DNA of 64,000 nt from the NCBI RefSeq assembly GCF_019649015.1, contig NZ_BLPI01000001.1, forward strand, positions 2,621,001-2,685,000, written 5' to 3'. Both the position numbers and the translations under genes were made by a program. The DNA is from Agarivorans litoreus (GTDB lineage: Bacteria > Pseudomonadota > Gammaproteobacteria > Enterobacterales > Celerinatantimonadaceae). Below, piece by piece: positions 27,525-34,698 of the stretch (positions are counted from its first letter, which is position 1; each line of letters opens with the position of its first letter). The notes beneath the pieces are model-generated. The model was not told where the DNA came from and did no database searches. It saw only the letters and a list, made by a program, of their open reading frames with translations.

Positions 27525-28817
27525 CTAGTAGGGGTGATTAATACCTAAACGAAAAGTACTGTCATCGCCACTGGTGGCAAAATCTCCACGCAACACCACC
27601 CCTTCTAACATTACCCTAAGGCTGCCACCTACACTGTATTTCATATCTTGATGTAGGGTGGATAAGTTGTATTCGTCAGCAACCCGGCCAAGTTCAGCAA
27701 AGGCGACCCAGTACCAAGCAGGTACGTTAAACCAATTTATAACTGGCACCTTTGGCAGCGGATTCCAGTTAGGCGTAAAGCGGTATTCGGCAGAGTAGTA
27801 AATCATCGAGCGATCATGGTAACGGGCGGTTTCATAGCCTTTGAGCCTGTCCATTCCACCTAAGCGTGAACCGGCAAACCATGCGGGACGATGATATTGT
27901 TGCTCGCCATTGTTATAAGAACTGTGGTTCCAAGTTGGCGTATCAGAGGTGGCAAAGCCAAAGGCTAACACTTGGCTCTGGGCCCAACTGGCTTTTGGCA
28001 AGCTAATGTATTTAGAGGCCGAAAATTCCCACATTGTCCATGAAGAACGCTCACTATCTCCCCAATCGCGGGTAATATCAAAACGTTGTCGGCTGCCTGC
28101 CGTTGGGTTTTGATGGTAATTACGATTATCGTATTCTAGCTCAAGGGTAAGACCCGCCGAGGTATTAGAATCTTGCAGTTGGTTGTATTCACTAACGTCT
28201 TGTTTCCAATAAAAAGGCTCGATTTGAATAATGGTGCGCCCACTGGTGAGAGGGTTCCATTCTTTTGCGCCAGCTTCATAGCCTTCCATTACTTCACCGC
28301 GATTCACGCGAAAGGTATGAATTGCTGAGTTTTTACCGTGGCCCAATGGGAGCAAATAACGAAATCTAAAACGGTATTCTTGGCCTTGACTATGAGTATA
28401 AACATGGTTGTTTTGGCTTGAGTCGTTGCTACCTGCACGCTCGCCCACATAGTCTGGATTACCATTAATAAACTGCGGATCATGAGTGAAATTAGTGCGA
28501 TACAAGGTGGTATCAAAAAATATCCGATCGGCAAAAGGCATTTGATAATCACCGGTATACAAAAAGCCCATCCAGCTGTTATTAGTGGTTACAGTGGCGG
28601 TTGCCACTACGCTCGAGCTTGGCTGAATGTGCCCAGCAGCGCCAATCCCTGCACCTACCCCCCACTGGAGGTTCTCGGTGTAATAGGCATAGGGCAATAC
28701 TTGAGTCCAAGCTTCACTGCGTTGATGTTCGGCATCGTTAATTACAGTAACGTTCATCGCCCAGCTAGGTAGGCTTAGTAGGCAAATGCTCGTTACTAAT
28801 ATTTGGCGTGTAATCAA
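27525..28817 (-). CDS. Omp85-type outer-membrane barrel lacking POTRA domains
   Basis: 430 residues. The start is TTG 28817, overlapping the TGA stop of the DUF1145 gene as TTGA, with GGGAAAG in front; it gives a clean signal peptide (cleavage after SWA). The whole mature chain looks like a beta barrel of the BamA/TamA type: LELEYDNRNYHQNPTAGSRQ is the usual second-strand region, and GSRLGGMDRLKGYETARYHD resembles the conserved L6 loop with RGY replaced by KGY. No POTRA repeats are present, since the barrel begins soon after the signal. Such stand-alone barrels are of unclear function, with surface-antigen-like or lipid-related roles proposed. Confidence 0.75.
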   Translation of the reverse strand: MITRQILVTSICLLSLPSWAMNVTVINDAEHQRSEAWTQVLPYAYYTENLQWGVGAGIGAAGHIQPSSSVVATATVTTNNSWMGFLYTGDYQMPFADRIFFDTTLYRTNFTHDPQFINGNPDYVGERAGSNDSSQNNHVYTHSQGQEYRFRFRYLLPLGHGKNSAIHTFRVNRGEVMEGYEAGAKEWNPLTSGRTIIQIEPFYWKQDVSEYNQLQDSNTSAGLTLELEYDNRNYHQNPTAGSRQRFDITRDWGDSERSSWTMWEFSASKYISLPKASWAQSQVLAFGFATSDTPTWNHSSYNNGEQQYHRPAWFAGSRLGGMDRLKGYETARYHDRSMIYYSAEYRFTPNWNPLPKVPVINWFNVPAWYWVAFAELGRVADEYNLSTLHQDMKYSVGGSLRVMLEGVVLRGDFATSGDDSTFRLGINHPY

Positions 28818-29080
28818 GATTCTTTCCCAGTCATACGTTTATGAATTTGCCACATAGCAAAAAAGCCGAAGAACAAAATTTGTAAGTTATCACCCTTCTT
28901 CAATACGCCTGCTTCAAGCAAAGTGCCACGAATAGATAACAGTTGAACGCCGTGCAACAATAACAAAAAACCACCCACTAACGGTAAAATCCAATTGTAG
29001 GGTGGAACAAAAATAATCGGGCTGAGCAACATCGCTAACCACATGGCTGCCATAAACAGTTTGCCAATTTTAATAAACAT
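28814..29080 (-). CDS. yhhL: DUF1145-family membrane protein (YhhL-like)
   Basis: 88 residues with two membrane helices (about 7-25 and 29-47) and a charged tail. PPYNWILPLVGGFLLLLHGVQ fits the DUF1145 family. In E. coli yhhL also lies directly next to rsmD, which is the case here with 11 bases between them. Function unknown. Its stop overlaps the start of the barrel gene, suggesting a three-gene unit rsmD-yhhL-barrel. Confidence 0.8.
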   Translation of the reverse strand: MFIKIGKLFMAAMWLAMLLSPIIFVPPYNWILPLVGGFLLLLHGVQLLSIRGTLLEAGVLKKGDNLQILFFGFFAMWQIHKRMTGKES

Positions 29081-29091
29081 AAATAGCGCTC

Positions 29092-29706
29092 TTAAGTTAG
29101 TTGGTATAAACGGTAGCTTACTTGGCCTGCTTGTTTTTCTTTTATGCAGTGCCAGTTTGCAGGTAACTTTGGCTCGTTGGCTTCGTTCTCAAACTCAATA
29201 TAAACCAGGGCGTCGGGCTTTAACCAGCCATTGTTATGTAACATCGTGCAGCTTGGCGCAAGTAGGTCACAGCGAAACGGCGGGTCAATAAATACAATGT
29301 CGTAGGCTTCGCTTGGTGTTTGCTTTAACCACTGCAAGGCATCTTGGTTTATTAGCTTTGCTTGCTCGCTGTTAAGTTCTAATAATTGTAAATTGGCCTT
29401 AAGCTGTTTAGCGGCTTGCGCATCCTTCTCCACAAAGGTGGTAAAACTAGCAAAACGCGACAAGGCCTCAAAACCTAAGCTGCCGCTTCCAGCAAAAAGG
29501 TCTAAGCAATGGCTGTTGTGCAAATAAGGGCTTAACCAGTTAAATACGGTTTCTTTAACTCGGTCGGTAGTAGGGCGTAAGCCTTGGCTATTCAGTACCT
29601 TGAGCTTTCGCCCGCGCCATTGACCAGCAATTATGCGTACCTGACCACTGCCATTATGAGATTTATTACTTTGATTTGAATGTTTTCTTGAGGAAAGCCG
29701 TGCCAT
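29092..29706 (-). CDS. rsmD: 16S rRNA (guanine966-N2)-methyltransferase RsmD
   Basis: 204 residues. RsmD methylates G966 of 16S rRNA in the small ribosomal subunit. The S-adenosylmethionine site and motifs are visible: VRIIAGQWRGRKL near residue 25, RPTTDRVKETVFNWL, LDLFAGSGSLGFEALSR and the catalytic DPPF in YDIVFIDPPF. A basic Ser/Asn-rich N-terminal extension of about 20 residues is typical. It is divergent from ftsY, the same arrangement as in E. coli. Ribosome site weak. Confidence 0.95.
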   Translation of the reverse strand: MARLSSRKHSNQSNKSHNGSGQVRIIAGQWRGRKLKVLNSQGLRPTTDRVKETVFNWLSPYLHNSHCLDLFAGSGSLGFEALSRFASFTTFVEKDAQAAKQLKANLQLLELNSEQAKLINQDALQWLKQTPSEAYDIVFIDPPFRCDLLAPSCTMLHNNGWLKPDALVYIEFENEANEPKLPANWHCIKEKQAGQVSYRLYQLT

Positions 29707-29810
29707 TTACTTAGACCATTGAGAAACTGTGATAATATCCGAGCAATATTGATTGGACGTTGGCATTGTAACAGCCAACGTCGTTTACTGGTAAAAAAGG
29801 TTTTGCAGTA

Positions 29811-31310
29811 ATGGCAAAAAAGAAGGGCCTATTTTCTTGGTTTGGCCGAAAAAAAGATGACGAGCAACAACAATCAAGCGATCCCGCCGCAGAACAACAA
29901 GATACTCAGCAAGCTGAGTTAGACGCGCAAGCAGAACGTGAAGCCCAAGCCGAACGCGAAGCGCAAGCAGAACGTGAAGCCCAAGCAGAACGCGAAGCAC
30001 AAGCAGAGCGTGAAGCCCAAGCCGAACGTGAAGCTCAAGCAGAACGTGAGGCCCAAGCAGAACGCGAAGCCCAAGCAGAACGTGAAGCTCAAGCAGAACG
30101 CGAAGCACAAGCAGAGCGTGAAGCGCAAGCAGAGCGTGAAGCGCAAGCAGAACGAGAAGCCCAAGCCGAACGTGAAGCTCAAGCAGAACGTGAAGCTCAA
30201 GCAGAGCGTGAAGCCCAAGCAGAGCGTGAAGCTCAAGCAGAACGTGAGGCTCAAGCAGAACGAGAAGCACAAGCAGAGCGCGAAGCCCAAGCAGCACAAG
30301 AGGCCGAACTAGCGGCACTGGCTGAACAAGAAGCCGAGCTAGCCGCAGCGTCGCAAGCTGCTGAGCCAGTGAAAAAAATGGGCTTGTTTGCCCGTTTGCG
30401 TGCTGGCTTAAGGCGCACCCGTAAGAATTTTGGTTGGGGTTTCTTTTCTCTCTTTAAAGGGCGAAAGATCGACGATGAGCTGTTTGAAGAATTAGAAGAA
30501 CAGTTGTTGGTGGCAGATGTTGGCGTTGATACCACTTTAAAGATTATCGAAAACCTCACCAGTCACGTTAAACGTAGTGACCTACAAGATGGTGAAGCCT
30601 TATACCAGCAACTAAAACTCGATATGGCTAGCATGCTTAATCAAGTTGAAGCGCCTTTAGATTTAGATAGTAGCGACGGACCGTTTGTTATTTTAATGGT
30701 TGGGGTTAATGGTGTGGGTAAAACCACCACCATCGGTAAGCTTGCCAAACAATATCAAAGTCAGGGTAAATCGGTGATGTTGGCCGCGGGTGATACTTTC
30801 CGCGCCGCAGCGGTAGAGCAGTTGCAAGTGTGGGGTGAGCGTAACCAGATCCCGGTAATTGCACAACACACTGGCGCCGACAGTGCTTCGGTAATTTTCG
30901 ATGCTTTTCAAGCAGCTAAGTCACGAAATGTAGATGTATTGATTGCCGATACAGCAGGTCGCTTGCAAAATAAAGCGCACCTAATGGAAGAGTTGAAGAA
31001 AATTGTACGAGTAATGAAAAAGCTCGACGATGCCGCTCCTCATGAAATTATGTTAACTATTGATGCCAGCACTGGCCAAAATGCCATTAGCCAAGCTAAC
31101 TTATTTAACCAAGCGGTGGGCTTAACGGGTTTAACACTTACCAAGTTAGATGGCACAGCTAAAGGTGGGGTAATTTTTGCCTTAGCCGACAAGTTTGCTT
31201 TGCCTATTCGTTATATTGGTGTGGGTGAAGGCATTGATGATTTACGCGAGTTTGAGTCACAACCCTTTGTTGATGCGCTATTTAGCAGCGAAGAGAGTGA
31301 AGAGGCGTAG
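29811..31310 (+). CDS. ftsY: Signal recognition particle receptor FtsY with repeat-expanded A domain
   Basis: 499 residues. FtsY docks ribosome-nascent chain-SRP complexes at the inner membrane. The C-terminal NG GTPase domain (about 200-495) has GVNGVGKTTTIGKLA, DTFRAAAVEQL, DTAGRLQNKAHLMEEL and TKLDGTAKGG. An amphipathic lipid-binding segment (MGLFARLRAGLRRTRKNFGW) precedes it. The N-terminal acidic A domain holds 20 tandem copies of the hexapeptide AEREAQ (residues about 41-160), then shorter Ala-Glu repeats. The first 15 residues (KKKGLFSWFGRKK) are a second membrane-targeting motif. It heads the ftsY-ftsE-ftsX operon. Confidence 0.97.
   Translation: MAKKKGLFSWFGRKKDDEQQQSSDPAAEQQDTQQAELDAQAEREAQAEREAQAEREAQAEREAQAEREAQAEREAQAEREAQAEREAQAEREAQAEREAQAEREAQAEREAQAEREAQAEREAQAEREAQAEREAQAEREAQAEREAQAEREAQAEREAQAAQEAELAALAEQEAELAAASQAAEPVKKMGLFARLRAGLRRTRKNFGWGFFSLFKGRKIDDELFEELEEQLLVADVGVDTTLKIIENLTSHVKRSDLQDGEALYQQLKLDMASMLNQVEAPLDLDSSDGPFVILMVGVNGVGKTTTIGKLAKQYQSQGKSVMLAAGDTFRAAAVEQLQVWGERNQIPVIAQHTGADSASVIFDAFQAAKSRNVDVLIADTAGRLQNKAHLMEELKKIVRVMKKLDDAAPHEIMLTIDASTGQNAISQANLFNQAVGLTGLTLTKLDGTAKGGVIFALADKFALPIRYIGVGEGIDDLREFESQPFVDALFSSEESEEA
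29931..30290 (+). repeat. 20 x 18-bp in-frame tandem repeat in ftsY
   Basis: Twenty exact 18-base units encode AEREAQ each time. Units differ only at synonymous positions (for example GCA or GCC, GAA or GAG, CGT, CGC or CGA), so no unit breaks the peptide. Units 3-5 and 9-11 are nearly the same, suggesting a duplicated larger block. Long ORFs in the other frames here are repeat artefacts. Confidence 0.97.
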
Positions 31311-31345
31311 TTAAACGCTGCCTAAACAGTAAAAAAGGTCTAGGA

Positions 31346-32023
31346 ATGATCCGGTTTGAGCAAGTAAGTAAAATTTATCCAGGTAGTCAGCGAGCCTTAC
31401 AAAAAGTCTCGTTTCAACTAGAACAGGGAAAAATGGCCTTTTTAACCGGCCACTCTGGCGCAGGAAAAAGTACCTTGCTCAAACTTATCACCGCTATGGA
31501 GCGCCCCAGCGACGGTACAGTATGGGTAAATGGCGACGATATTAGTCGCATTACTCATCGAAAGATCCCTTATCTTCGCCGTCAAATGGGGGTGATTTTT
31601 CAAGATCACAAACTGCTAATGGATCGCACGGTCTTCGATAACGTTGCTCTGCCTTTAGTCATTGAAGGCTATAGCATGGGCAATATTAAACGCCGTGTTG
31701 CCGCTGCCCTCGATAAAGTGGGGCTGCTAGACAAAGCCAACTGCACCCCGGTTATTCTCTCTGGTGGTGAGCAGCAGCGAGTAGGCATTGCGCGCGCTGT
31801 AGTCAACAAACCAGCCATTTTGATCGCCGATGAGCCCACCGGTAACTTAGACCCGGCACTGTCTTTAGAGATTTTCCGCTTATTCGAAGAGTTCAATCGT
31901 GTGGGGGTAGCGGTACTTATCGCCAGTCACGATTTAAGCCTAATCGCCAAAATGCACTATCAGCGACTTATTCTCAAAAATGGTCAGTTGCTTAATGCCT
32001 CACAAGCCGAGGAGGTGCAGTAA
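31346..32023 (+). CDS. ftsE: Cell division ATP-binding protein FtsE
   Basis: 225 residues. FtsE is the ABC ATPase that with FtsX controls septal peptidoglycan hydrolysis, acting through the periplasmic activator EnvC (encoded at 62457-63644 here). Walker A GHSGAGKST is at 35-43, Q-loop FQDHKLL near 85, signature LSGGEQQR at 138-145 and Walker B ILIADEPT at 158-165. It follows ftsY after 35 bases. The stop overlaps the ftsX start by one base (TAATG), so the two are translationally coupled. Confidence 0.97.
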   Translation: MIRFEQVSKIYPGSQRALQKVSFQLEQGKMAFLTGHSGAGKSTLLKLITAMERPSDGTVWVNGDDISRITHRKIPYLRRQMGVIFQDHKLLMDRTVFDNVALPLVIEGYSMGNIKRRVAAALDKVGLLDKANCTPVILSGGEQQRVGIARAVVNKPAILIADEPTGNLDPALSLEIFRLFEEFNRVGVAVLIASHDLSLIAKMHYQRLILKNGQLLNASQAEEVQ

Positions 32024-32982
32024 TGGCTGGCGCTAAACCGCAGGTGAAAGTCGCGTTTCCGGTACGCTTTATGATGTTTTGGGTACGCCATTTACAGCAA
32101 TGTATTGCCAGCTTAGGCGAGCTTTGGCGCACCCCTGCTAGCTCAATGCTTACTTTAGCGGTAATCGGCGTTTGTTTGGCTTTGCCAGCAAGCTTTTATT
32201 TGGCCACTAAAAATGTGCAACAGCTTACTGCCTACTGGAAAAGTGACGCTCAAATCAGTTTGTTTCTAAAACAAAATGTTACCGAGCAACAGCGCGATTT
32301 ATTGCAAAAAAATATATCCAGCATGCAGCAAGTGGCTGCGGTAGAGCTGGTTACCAAGCAACAGGGCTTGGCCGAGTTTCAAGCCAACAGCGGCTTTGAA
32401 GACGTACTCGCTTTACTACCAGAAAACCCCTTGCCCGATGTATTACTGGTGCTGCCAAGTGCCGAGTACAGCTCCGCTAGCGCTGCAAAAACCTTACTCG
32501 ACAGTTTGCAAGAGCATAGCTTGGTTGAAGAAGGCCGTTTAGATGTTGAATGGCTTCAACGTTTAGACACCATTGTAAGCATGCTGCAGCAAGCTGCTTG
32601 GCTGCTGATTATATTGTTGCTCACCGCAGTGGCCTTAATTGTAAGTAATACCCTGCGATTAAACATTCTTAATCGTCGTAACGAAATAGAAGTTATGAAG
32701 TTGGTCGGCGCTACCGACGCCTTTATTCAACGGCCGTTTTTATATACCGGATTTTGGTTTGGCATTGTAGGCGGCTTAATGGCTTGGGTATTGTGTAATA
32801 TTTTGCTTATTTGGACCGAGTACGCCCTGCAGCAAATCGGTTTGTTGTACCAACAAGACATTTACCTCTCGGGTCTAAGCATTCAAGAGTTTGGCTGGTT
32901 AATCTTATTTGCAACTTTGCTGGGTTTAGGCGCATCGTGGTTCTCGGTAAATCGCCATATTAAGCAGATAGAGCCGAGCTAG
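32023..32982 (+). CDS. ftsX: Cell division membrane protein FtsX
   Basis: 319 residues with four membrane helices: one near 42-63, then a periplasmic domain of about 120 residues that contacts EnvC, then helices near 192-212, 240-265 and 288-308. SNTLRLNILNRRNEIEVMKL, VGATDAFIQRPFLYTGFWFG is the conserved coupling loop to FtsE. In E. coli rpoH follows ftsX directly; here 10.7 kb separates them. Confidence 0.97.
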   Translation: MAGAKPQVKVAFPVRFMMFWVRHLQQCIASLGELWRTPASSMLTLAVIGVCLALPASFYLATKNVQQLTAYWKSDAQISLFLKQNVTEQQRDLLQKNISSMQQVAAVELVTKQQGLAEFQANSGFEDVLALLPENPLPDVLLVLPSAEYSSASAAKTLLDSLQEHSLVEEGRLDVEWLQRLDTIVSMLQQAAWLLIILLLTAVALIVSNTLRLNILNRRNEIEVMKLVGATDAFIQRPFLYTGFWFGIVGGLMAWVLCNILLIWTEYALQQIGLLYQQDIYLSGLSIQEFGWLILFATLLGLGASWFSVNRHIKQIEPS

Positions 32983-33410
32983 TGCTGTGTGCAGGCAAGC
33001 AATAAACTTGTCTGTTCTTTTCAAGCGGTTTTAATGACCAAAAGACAGCTAACATAAGCTGTTACCTTTGGCTGCTGTATAACGTTTCGCCTCTCGGCGA
33101 CGTCATAAGCTTTAACGACCAAAGCTTAGTGAAGCCAAAAGAAAGATAGCCCTGCATTATTTTTATCTTTCGTTACTCAGTGCGCCTGCGCAACTCTCCT
33201 GAAAAATCTAATTACCCTTAACGTTTCTATCTTTTAGTCAGTAAAGATACTGTGACTATATACTTAGTATTTGTATATCCTTCTTTCCACAGCTGCTCGC
33301 ATCCTTTTATGCTGATGTTTTTGTTATTTTACGAAGTAGGTGACTGATGTAGCTTAGAAAAGGTGATAATCTGGTTATTTTAGAATGTAAGATAAGAGGA
33401 ATACTTATTG
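32983..33410 (+). other. 428-base intergenic region with hairpins
   Basis: No credible gene. A stem-loop CCAAA-AG-ACAGCT ... AGCTGT-TACC-TTTGG spans 33038-33071 and a second AAGCTTT ... AAAGCTT spans 33107-33127. CAGCTAACA at 33046-33054 and TTAGTGAAGC at 33125-33134 recur in the two attC-like elements downstream, so this may be a decayed third copy. AT-rich sequence follows up to the AAGAGGA site of the next ORF. Confidence 0.45.
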
Positions 33411-33815
33411 ATGCAGTTGGTCTTTGACGCAGATAAGGCTCTAATCGGTGGTGACCCGGTTTGGGACGAAGATGGAACCGATGTGGTAACCATTCAGGTT
33501 GGTCAAGGCCGGGCCAGTGAGTACTTCTTTGAACTTCAGAGATACATGGAGCAAGACCCTCAAGAGGACTCTGGTACCGTTTACTTACTGCATGGAGACT
33601 TTATTCACGCAGCAAACATAGACGCTCTAGAGGTTGAGTTTCATCCAGGAGTTATAGAGCTCAGTCTCAACCAAGAGAACGCAAATGGGTTTGATGGCAT
33701 CAATAAAGTGACAATCAATCATAAGCTTAATAGCAAGGAACTAGAGGGAGTAAAGAGCACCTTGGTGTTTATGTTTCGCAACTTGGACTTGAGATTGCGT
33801 GAAACGTATTCCTAA
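33411..33815 (+). CDS. Cassette-like small protein of unknown function
   Basis: 134 residues, acidic, with no signal peptide or membrane helix and no family that I recognise. It is rich in Asp, Glu and Val; QVGQGRASEYFFELQRYMEQ and a late VFMFRNLDLRLRETYS are the most distinctive stretches. ATG 33411 has AAGAGGA upstream (the TTG just before it is the alternative). The TAA stop lies inside the first core of an attC-like element, as in integron gene cassettes. It is in the same orientation as two following small ORFs. Confidence 0.65.
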   Translation: MQLVFDADKALIGGDPVWDEDGTDVVTIQVGQGRASEYFFELQRYMEQDPQEDSGTVYLLHGDFIHAANIDALEVEFHPGVIELSLNQENANGFDGINKVTINHKLNSKELEGVKSTLVFMFRNLDLRLRETYS

Positions 33816-33900
33816 CAAGTCACGCAATTACACTCCGGCCGCGAAAGAGACCGCGGCCTCCACGGGACTGGCTTCGCCAGCCCATTAGTGAAGCATTATG
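33811..33900 (+). repeat. attC-like recombination element 1
   Basis: 90 bases. The 5' end CCTAACAAGTCAC and the 3' end TTAGTGAAGCATTATG are partly inverted (TAA/TTA cores, a 4-base unpaired spacer, TCAC/GTGA), as in attC sites. Inside are two strong hairpins, GGCCGCG ... CGCGGCC and GGGACTGGC-TTC-GCCAGCCC. GCCAGCCCATTAGTGAAGC resembles the 3' side of Vibrio-type attC repeats. The 3' core reads ATTATG where GTTATG would be standard. Confidence 0.55.
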
Positions 33901-33911
33901 TTGCAGGTCAA

Positions 33912-34298
33912 ATGGATATTAGAACTCGAGTACTCTCAACAGATGAAATCCAAGCTGTTGTAAAACTTCTTTGCGAATTGCTACTTGAGCATGACGTGAC
34001 AAAAGTGAAGACCTCTTTTGGCTTGGGATGCGATTTAGATATTGACGAAATGTGGCAAGATACTGAAATTGAAGTTAATGATATCTACGAATACATGGCA
34101 TTGAATGAAAAGAAAGGCATTTTAAAGGTTGGAGAGAGTGACTTTTTTATTGAAGCAGATCTCTGCCAAATTAAAGTCTGTCATGAAAGTGATGTTCACT
34201 TTACTTCTAATAAAACGTTAGTTGAAACTGTTTACGAGGATTGGCAGTCGAAAGGTTATAAACCATATCAAGTTAAGCCTCGGAAACTTGCAACATGA
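33912..34298 (+). CDS. Cassette-like small protein of unknown function
   Basis: 128 residues from ATG 33912, which has AGGT in front; the frame could start at GTG 33888 but that codon lies inside the attC-like element. The protein is acidic and soluble, with distinctive segments LLEHDVTKVKTSFGLGCDLD and VCHESDVHFTSNKTLVETVY. No family recognised. Starting just after the recombination-like element is typical of cassette genes. Confidence 0.6.
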   Translation: MDIRTRVLSTDEIQAVVKLLCELLLEHDVTKVKTSFGLGCDLDIDEMWQDTEIEVNDIYEYMALNEKKGILKVGESDFFIEADLCQIKVCHESDVHFTSNKTLVETVYEDWQSKGYKPYQVKPRKLAT

Positions 34299-34322
34299 TA
34301 GTAGCGTTAGCGGCAATTATTG

Positions 34323-34592
34323 ATGATGAGCATGGTTATCAAATTTGAAAGCTGGACAAGGAGAGTTTACAGCCCGAGAGAAGCTGTTTGGAAACGTCCC
34401 GTACTGTTTGTAGTTAGCGTTGTAATTGGTATCCTTTGCGCGGTGGGGGCATATATACAAATCCAGTATCAATGGACTAATGACGGGGTATGGTGGCTAA
34501 TTGGACTATTTTGTTTTTTATCTATAGTAGGCTTGTTAGTTTCTATTTTCTGCAAAGACTATTGGGTTGCATTGGTTTTAGGGGCGCCATAG
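34323..34592 (+). CDS. Small two-helix membrane protein of unknown function
   Basis: 89 residues with two hydrophobic helices (about 25-45 and 55-75), a basic N-terminus and the tail FCKDYWVALVLGAP. The start is uncertain: TTG 34320, ATG 34323, ATG 34326 and ATG 34332 are in frame and none has a good ribosome site. It begins 24 bases after the previous stop, without an attC-like element between, and ends 18 bases before the second such element, so it might share a cassette with the preceding gene. Confidence 0.5.
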   Translation: MMSMVIKFESWTRRVYSPREAVWKRPVLFVVSVVIGILCAVGAYIQIQYQWTNDGVWWLIGLFCFLSIVGLLVSIFCKDYWVALVLGAP

Positions 34593-34610
34593 TCATGGCT
34601 CAAACTTTAC

Positions 34611-34696
34611 AGCTAACAAGTTTAGCTTACCTTGCCCAGTAAAGAACAGCTGGGCTAGACTCGCTATCGCTTGCCACAGTTAAAGGTGTTAACTCT
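34611..34696 (+). repeat. attC-like recombination element 2
   Basis: 86 bases ending against the MATE stop codon. The ends GCTAACAAGTTTAGCT and AGTTAAAGGTGTTAAC are inverted with two mismatched blocks, a core of 7 bases with one mismatch, a 2-base spacer and a second block of 7. An inner stem GCCCAG ... CTGGGC is present. It matches the R-L box layout of attC sites. Confidence 0.5.
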
Positions 34697-34698
34697 TA

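Noticed and set aside
29931-30290. Repeat array that might suggest CRISPR or minisatellite RNA
   Set aside because: No spacers; units are contiguous, in frame and coding.
29785-30318. Long antisense and second-frame ORFs (up to 177 codons) over the ftsY repeat
   Set aside because: They arise from the 18-base repeat lacking stops in other frames; composition is purely periodic and the FtsY frame is certain.
33888-33911. GTG start that extends the second cassette ORF
   Set aside because: The codon lies inside the attC-like element and the ATG at 33912 has a better ribosome site.
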